Source: a bacterium (GTDB lineage: Bacteria; Ratteibacteria; UBA8468). From it: 10,441 nucleotides of DNA. Made by a program: the position numbers and the translations under genes. Under the pieces are notes generated by a model. That model worked only from the letters and a program-made list of their open reading frames with translations, was not told where the DNA came from and made no database searches. The DNA is taken from assembly GCA_030630065.1 (NCBI GenBank), contig DAOVNU010000009.1, forward strand, positions 1 to 10,441, written 5' to 3'. This document shows, one piece after another, positions 7,306-10,441 of this stretch; positions within the stretch are counted from its first letter, which is position 1, and every line of letters starts with the position of its first letter.

Positions 7306-8490
7306 TTATATTTTTTGCAGAGCGGCGATACCCGGGAGAATCCTGCCTTCCAGGAACTCTAAGGAAGCGCCTCCTCCCGTAGAAAGATGGTCTATTTTTT
7401 CCCTGACCCCGGCTTTTTTCACCGCAGCCAATGAATCTCCCCCGCCGACAACGGTATAGGCATCTGCAGAGGCAAGGGCACGGGCAATCTCCATCGTCCC
7501 CTGGGCAAAGGGCTCTATTTCAAAAACCCCCATTGGTCCATTCCAGAATATTGTCTTCGCCCTTTTGATACAATCCTTATATTCTTCGATTGCTTTGGGA
7601 CCAATGTCCACCCCGATCCAGCTCGAGGGAATAGTTCCCCTCTCGGTTGTGATATAATTACTATCCGCCGCAATCTTGCTGGCAATAATGTGGTCCAGGG
7701 GAGTATGAAATTCAATTCTTCTTTTCCGTGCCTCCTCCAGAATTCCCTTTACCAGATCAAGTTTATCATATTCAACGTAGGAGTTCCCCACATCCCAATT
7801 CTTTGCCTTAACAAAGGTATAGGAAAGTGCTCCTCCCAAAATAACTGTGTTTACCCTGTCTAATAAATTTTTGATGACACCAACCTTATCGAAGACCTTT
7901 GCTCCTCCCAAAATCAGCAGAAATGGTCTTTCCGGGTTTTGCAGAAGTTTACTTAAAACCTTTATCTCTTTTTCCAGGAGGAATCCTGCTGCCGAAGGTA
8001 AAAATTCGGTAATTCCAACCGTGGAGGAATGAGCGCGATGTGCAGTACCAAAGGCATCATTGACATAGAAATCGGCAAGTTTAGCCAATTTTTCAGAAAA
8101 TTCTTGGTCGTTTTTTTCTTCCTCAGAATGAAACCGCAAATTCTCCAGAAGAAGAAGTTCCCCCTCCTTCATTTTCAAACTTAGGTTTTCTACCTCTGCA
8201 CCAATGCAGTCAGGAGCCAATGTCACCTGCTTATTTAAAAGTTTTCCTAATGGTTCTTTCACCGGAGCAATCCGGAGAGATTCTACTACTTTCCCTTTTG
8301 GTCGACCAAGATGGGAAGCAAGGATTACTTTACATCTTTTCTCCAGAAGATAATTTATTGTGGGTAATGCCGCTCTTATTCTTGTCTCGTCGGTAATCTC
8401 TTTTTTCTCGTTAAGAGGGACGTTAAAATCAACCCTGAGAAAAACCCTTTTTCCTTCTAAGTCAACCTGTTTTATATCTTTAATCTCCAT
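7306..8490 (-). CDS. pgk: Phosphoglycerate kinase
   Basis: Transfers phosphate from 1,3-bisphosphoglycerate to ADP, giving ATP and 3-phosphoglycerate. From the ATG at 8490 the product is 394 aa, the normal length. Motifs: RVDFNVP at 19-25 (substrate-binding Asp21, Asn23), SHLGRPKG at 59-66, LLENLRFH near 114-121, GGAKVFDK near 195-202, nucleotide-site GGGDS at 349-353 and STGGGASLE at 370-378. A longer GTG start at 8517 would add nine residues, but those codons lie in the palindromic element between gapA and pgk and match nothing in the family, so I rejected it. No clear Shine-Dalgarno sequence precedes the ATG. The palindrome sits where one would be expected in a tight operon junction. Confidence 0.96.
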   Translation of the reverse strand: MEIKDIKQVDLEGKRVFLRVDFNVPLNEKKEITDETRIRAALPTINYLLEKRCKVILASHLGRPKGKVVESLRIAPVKEPLGKLLNKQVTLAPDCIGAEVENLSLKMKEGELLLLENLRFHSEEEKNDQEFSEKLAKLADFYVNDAFGTAHRAHSSTVGITEFLPSAAGFLLEKEIKVLSKLLQNPERPFLLILGGAKVFDKVGVIKNLLDRVNTVILGGALSYTFVKAKNWDVGNSYVEYDKLDLVKGILEEARKRRIEFHTPLDHIIASKIAADSNYITTERGTIPSSWIGVDIGPKAIEEYKDCIKRAKTIFWNGPMGVFEIEPFAQGTMEIARALASADAYTVVGGGDSLAAVKKAGVREKIDHLSTGGGASLEFLEGRILPGIAALQKI

Positions 8491-8499
8491 ATTGTTTAT

Positions 8500-8523
8500 T
8501 TGTGCGATAAATCGCACCGCTAC
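8500..8523 (-). repeat. REP-like GTAG palindrome, copy 2, between gapA and pgk
   Basis: Read on the minus strand, GTAG (8523-8520) is followed by 9-nt arms around a TT centre. The inner seven pairs, GTGCGAT with ATCGCAC (8517-8502), are perfect; the outermost two positions (CG against AA) no longer pair. Length, spacing and the GATTTATC core are those of the copies in gnd and in the gapA leader. It fills most of the 39-nt gap between the gapA stop and the pgk ATG, so the transcript carries a hairpin just before pgk. Confidence 0.75.
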
Positions 8524-8529
8524 ATTTAC

Positions 8530-9546
8530 TTATAATGTTTTCCCTACATATTCCACTAAATCCACCATACGGCAGGAATAGCCCCACTCATTGTCGTACC
8601 AGGAGAGAACCTTAACCATATTGCCTTCCATCACCTTGGTGGAAAGACCGTCAACCACTGCCGAGCAACTGTTGCCCACAAAATCCTTGGAGACCAATGG
8701 CTCCTCCGTATATCCCAGAACCCCCTTCATCTCATTCTCGGAGGCCTTTTTCAAGATACCGTTCACTTCCTCTACCGTGGTATCTCTTTTTACGATGAGC
8801 GTAATGTCGGAGATGGAGGCATCAGGAGTGGGAACTCGCATTGCCATTCCGTCAAATTTACCCTCCAGGGAAGGAATAATCTTTGTTACCGCTTTGGCGG
8901 CATTAGTGGTAGTGGGGATAATGGAAACAGCCGCTGCTCTGGCGCGCCTTAAATCCTTATGCGCAAAATCAAGAATTCTCTGGTCATTGGTATAGGAATG
9001 AATGGTGGTCATCAAGGATTTCTCTACCCCCAGATTTTCCTCAAGCACCTTCATCACCGGAGTCAAACTGTTGGTGGTGCAGGAAGCGTTGGAGATAATG
9101 TTGTGTTTGGCTGGCTCATAATCCTTTTCGTTAATGCCAATGTTGACCATCACGCTATCCTCTCCACTGCCTTTATATGCCGCAGTTAAGACCACCTTTT
9201 TCGCTCCCGCAGTGAGATGCTTACGACAATCATCAAGTTTAGTAAATAAACCTGTGGACTCAATCACCACGTCTACACCTAAATCTTTCCAGGGAAGTTC
9301 TAATGGGTCCTTGATTGCCAGGACCTTGATTGGTTTTCCTTCAATGATAATCGTATCATCCTTTGCCTTTACCTCTCCGGCAAATTTGCCAAAGGTAGAA
9401 TCATACTTGAAAAGATGCGCCAGCGTTTTGCTGTCGGTTAAATCATTAACCGCTACAAACTCCAGATTCTCTTTATTTTCGGCAAAGGCAGCCCGCAATA
9501 GCAATCTCCCAATCCTTCCAAAACCATTAATCGCGATCCTAACCAT
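8530..9546 (-). CDS. gapA: Glyceraldehyde-3-phosphate dehydrogenase, type I
   Basis: Oxidative phosphorylation of glyceraldehyde 3-phosphate to 1,3-bisphosphoglycerate. The product is 338 aa, typical for the phosphorylating enzyme. Seen: INGFGRIGR at 6-14 (Rossmann loop), Asp35 in VNDLTD (NAD-type specificity), catalytic Cys156 in SNASCTTNS, His183 in TTIHSYTNDQ, RRARAAAVSIIPTTT at 200-214, and the C-terminal SWYDNEWGYSCR. The ATG at 9546 has a strong ribosome site 4 nt upstream and begins with the standard MVRIAINGFG; a TTG start at 9570 would add eight unrelated residues and was rejected. It is the first gene of the long operon, with its own promoter just after comFC and a structured leader. 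Confidence 0.97.
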   Translation of the reverse strand: MVRIAINGFGRIGRLLLRAAFAENKENLEFVAVNDLTDSKTLAHLFKYDSTFGKFAGEVKAKDDTIIIEGKPIKVLAIKDPLELPWKDLGVDVVIESTGLFTKLDDCRKHLTAGAKKVVLTAAYKGSGEDSVMVNIGINEKDYEPAKHNIISNASCTTNSLTPVMKVLEENLGVEKSLMTTIHSYTNDQRILDFAHKDLRRARAAAVSIIPTTTNAAKAVTKIIPSLEGKFDGMAMRVPTPDASISDITLIVKRDTTVEEVNGILKKASENEMKGVLGYTEEPLVSKDFVGNSCSAVVDGLSTKVMEGNMVKVLSWYDNEWGYSCRMVDLVEYVGKTL

Positions 9547-9550
9547 TTTT

Positions 9551-9557
9551 CTCCTTT
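9551..9557 (-). promoter_or_regulatory. Ribosome binding site of gapA
   Basis: AAAGGAG on the minus strand, 4 nt before the ATG at 9546. It decides the gapA start against the upstream TTG at 9570 and is one of the best ribosome sites in the window. It lies 7 nt downstream of the second hairpin of the leader. Confidence 0.8.
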
Positions 9558-9564
9558 CAATTAT

Positions 9565-9581
9565 AGGCAATAAATTTGCCT
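9565..9581 (-). other. Second leader hairpin, mutually exclusive with the REP-like hairpin
   Basis: On the minus strand AGGCAA (9581-9576) pairs perfectly with TTGCCT (9570-9565) around a 5-nt A/T loop. Its left arm is also the right arm of the palindrome at 9576-9595, so the leader RNA can form one hairpin or the other but not both. The lower hairpin ends 7 nt before the gapA ribosome site. The pairing is seen directly; a regulatory role is inference. Confidence 0.4.
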
Positions 9582-9599
9582 GATGAATCAGGCAACTAC
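9576..9599 (-). repeat. REP-like GTAG palindrome, copy 3, in the gapA 5' leader
   Basis: Read on the minus strand, GTAG (9599-9596) is followed at once by arms TTGCCTGAT and ATCAGGCAA around a TC centre. All nine arm positions pair. Stem sequence differs from copies 1 and 2, but the 24-nt architecture and the central GATTYATC are the same. It lies between the predicted transcription start (about 9610) and the gapA ribosome site, so it will be transcribed as a stem-loop in the leader. Confidence 0.75.
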
Positions 9600-9616
9600 A
9601 TATTGTTTAATAGTGT

Positions 9617-9645
9617 ATTTTACCATCTTTGTTTTTCTCTGTCAA
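9617..9645 (-). promoter_or_regulatory. Sigma70-type promoter for the gapA operon
   Basis: On the minus strand a perfect TTGACA -35 box (9645-9640) is followed after exactly 17 nt by TAAAAT (9622-9617), five of six matches to the -10 consensus. The predicted start of transcription is near 9610, giving a leader of about 64 nt. The -35 box contains the TGA stop codon of comFC, so the promoter begins where the upstream gene ends. Confidence 0.75.
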
Positions 9646-10289
9646 CTGGCGAAGGTAAGGATAAAAACTTTCTTACTCCCGACTTTCTTCAGGACCTTCC
9701 TGCATTCATCGGTCGTTGCTCCCGTAGTGTAAACATCATCAACAAGCAAAACGCTTCTTTTTAAGAAACGGTACGGTTTTTTAATCCTGAAGGCACCTTT
9801 CAAATTTTTCAGGCGCTCGTTCTTTTTGATTAAGGTCTGGGAAGGAGTATTCCTTATCCTGACCAGATTGTTCAAGGATAAGGGAAGGTTAAGATTTTTA
9901 CCCAGCGCGATCGCGATAAGTTCCGCCTGGTTAAACCCTCTTTCTTCTTTTCTCACCCGATGAAGTGGAACCGGAACAATAAAATCAATCTTCTGGGATT
10001 CAAGATTTTTCTTACAAAAGTCGGCTGAAATCAGTCCCAGAGTTTGCGCCAGAAATCTTTTCTTTCCGTATTTTAGACGATGGACGGTTTTCTTAACAAT
10101 CCCTTCGTATTTACAGACAGCATAGGTCTCGGCTTTAATTTTCCCCCGGCGAAACGGGATAGAAGAAATGCAATCTCCGCAGAAAAATAGATAACCGCTA
10201 TCAGGGGAAAGTTTCTTACCACATTCGCTGCAGCGCAAGGGAAAAAGGAGATTAAGAAACCCTCTGTTTAAAAAGTTAATAAATTTCAT
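9642..10289 (-). CDS. comFC: ComF family protein (amidophosphoribosyltransferase-like)
   Basis: A 215-aa cytosolic protein of the ComF/GntX family, linked in some bacteria to DNA uptake during transformation. The N-terminus has a zinc-ribbon pair, Cys20-x2-Cys23 and Cys37-x2-Cys40, followed by the phosphoribosyltransferase domain: YEGIVKKTVHRLKYG at 61-75, PVPLH at 106-110, RGFNQAE at 117-123 and the PRPP-binding loop VLLVDDVYTTGAT at 180-192. Length and order are normal for the family. No other competence gene is present, so its role here is unknown. It starts 31 bp from a divergent permease gene and has no visible ribosome site. Its stop codon is part of the -35 box of the gapA promoter. 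Confidence 0.93.
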   Translation of the reverse strand: MKFINFLNRGFLNLLFPLRCSECGKKLSPDSGYLFFCGDCISSIPFRRGKIKAETYAVCKYEGIVKKTVHRLKYGKKRFLAQTLGLISADFCKKNLESQKIDFIVPVPLHRVRKEERGFNQAELIAIALGKNLNLPLSLNNLVRIRNTPSQTLIKKNERLKNLKGAFRIKKPYRFLKRSVLLVDDVYTTGATTDECRKVLKKVGSKKVFILTFAS

Positions 10290-10297
10290 TGAACAGA

Positions 10298-10312
10298 TTT
10301 ATATGGTAAAAT
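10298..10312. promoter_or_regulatory. Possible back-to-back promoters for comFC and the divergent permease
   Basis: The 31-bp gap (10290-10320) contains TGGTAAAAT on the + strand, an extended -10 motif with TAAAAT at 10307-10312, and TATAAA on the minus strand at 10303-10298. Neither has a good -35 box. Both would start transcription within a few nucleotides of the respective ATG, and neither gene shows a Shine-Dalgarno sequence. This would fit leaderless or near-leaderless mRNAs, but short A/T-rich matches occur by chance. Confidence 0.35.
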
Positions 10313-10320
10313 AAGAAATA

Positions 10321-10441
10321 ATGAAGATTTTGCGCTTATATCTCTTGCGGGAGCAGACCCAACCCTTTTTCCTTGGCATAATTTTCTTCACTTTTATGTT
10401 CTCCCTGGGGAATATCTTAAAACTCGCAGAACTCTTTGTCA
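10321..10441 (+). CDS. LptF/LptG family lipopolysaccharide export permease (N-terminal part, cut by window edge)
   Basis: The first 40 codons of the only + strand gene. MKILRLYLLREQTQPFFLG followed by a Phe-rich membrane segment and GNILKLAELFV matches the conserved start of YjgP/YjgQ permeases (basic amphipathic entry, first membrane helix, then the L-x-E/D-L-x-V turn). LptF and LptG are the inner-membrane half of the LptB2FG transporter, which pulls lipopolysaccharide from the inner membrane. Which of the two this is cannot be told from 40 residues. Its presence supports a cell with an LPS-type outer membrane. No ribosome site is visible upstream of the ATG. Confidence 0.82.
   Translation, partial: MKILRLYLLREQTQPFFLGIIFFTFMFSLGNILKLAELFV

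Noticed and set aside
8491..8517. Upstream GTG start extending pgk by nine residues
   Set aside because: The added codons are the repeat element itself, match nothing in the PGK family and have no ribosome site.
8591..8995. Long + strand reading frames opposite gapA and other genes
   Set aside because: They lie wholly opposite well-supported minus strand enzymes, have no recognisable domains and are antisense shadows.
9547..9570. Upstream TTG start extending gapA by eight residues
   Set aside because: The added segment contains the ribosome site of the ATG at 9546, and the family begins at MVRIAINGFG.
9565..9599. Intrinsic terminator for comFC
   Set aside because: The hairpins are followed by a mixed A/T stretch without a clear U-run, and they lie downstream of the gapA promoter in its leader.

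Overview
The window looks like part of a bacterial chromosome from a Gram-negative-type organism, probably a poorly cultured anaerobic or fermentative lineage. The evidence is an LptF/LptG-type permease, a lipoprotein signal on a solute-binding protein, a glycolytic set and a PPi-type phosphofructokinase start. The phylum cannot be fixed from sequence alone. An Omnitrophota-like or similar candidate phylum would fit, but that is inference.

Layout: at the far right, positions 10321 to the end hold the first 40 codons of an LptF/LptG family permease on the + strand. Everything else is on the minus strand. Divergent from the permease, across only 31 bp, is comFC (10289 to 9642). A near-consensus sigma70-type promoter lies immediately after comFC, with its -35 box spanning the comFC stop codon. 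It should drive a very compact run of ten genes reading right to left: gapA, pgk, tpiA, secG, a family 5 solute-binding lipoprotein, an RNase E/G family nuclease, iolB, an SDR oxidoreductase, gnd and a phosphofructokinase cut by the left edge. Most gaps are 1 to 16 nt, three junctions overlap, and I see no obvious terminator.

The operon joins triose-phosphate steps of glycolysis (gapA-pgk-tpiA), an upper-glycolysis kinase (PFK), a pentose phosphate enzyme (gnd), and a two-gene isomerase/dehydrogenase pair (iolB plus SDR) that resembles sugar-acid or inositol catabolism. Three genes outside central metabolism are interleaved: secG, the binding protein and the RNase. gapA-pgk-tpiA-secG is a familiar arrangement; the extension to rng, iolB, SDR, gnd and pfk is less usual.

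The most interesting structure is a family of three 24-nt palindromic elements, each GTAG followed immediately by two 9-nt arms around a 2-nt centre, with the central core GATTYATC conserved while the outer stem sequence differs between copies. One is in the gapA 5' leader (9576-9599), one in the gapA-pgk gap (8500-8523), and one lies inside the gnd reading frame (767-790), where it is translated as part of the protein. The architecture resembles REP elements mobilised by RAYT transposases. No transposase is present in the window.
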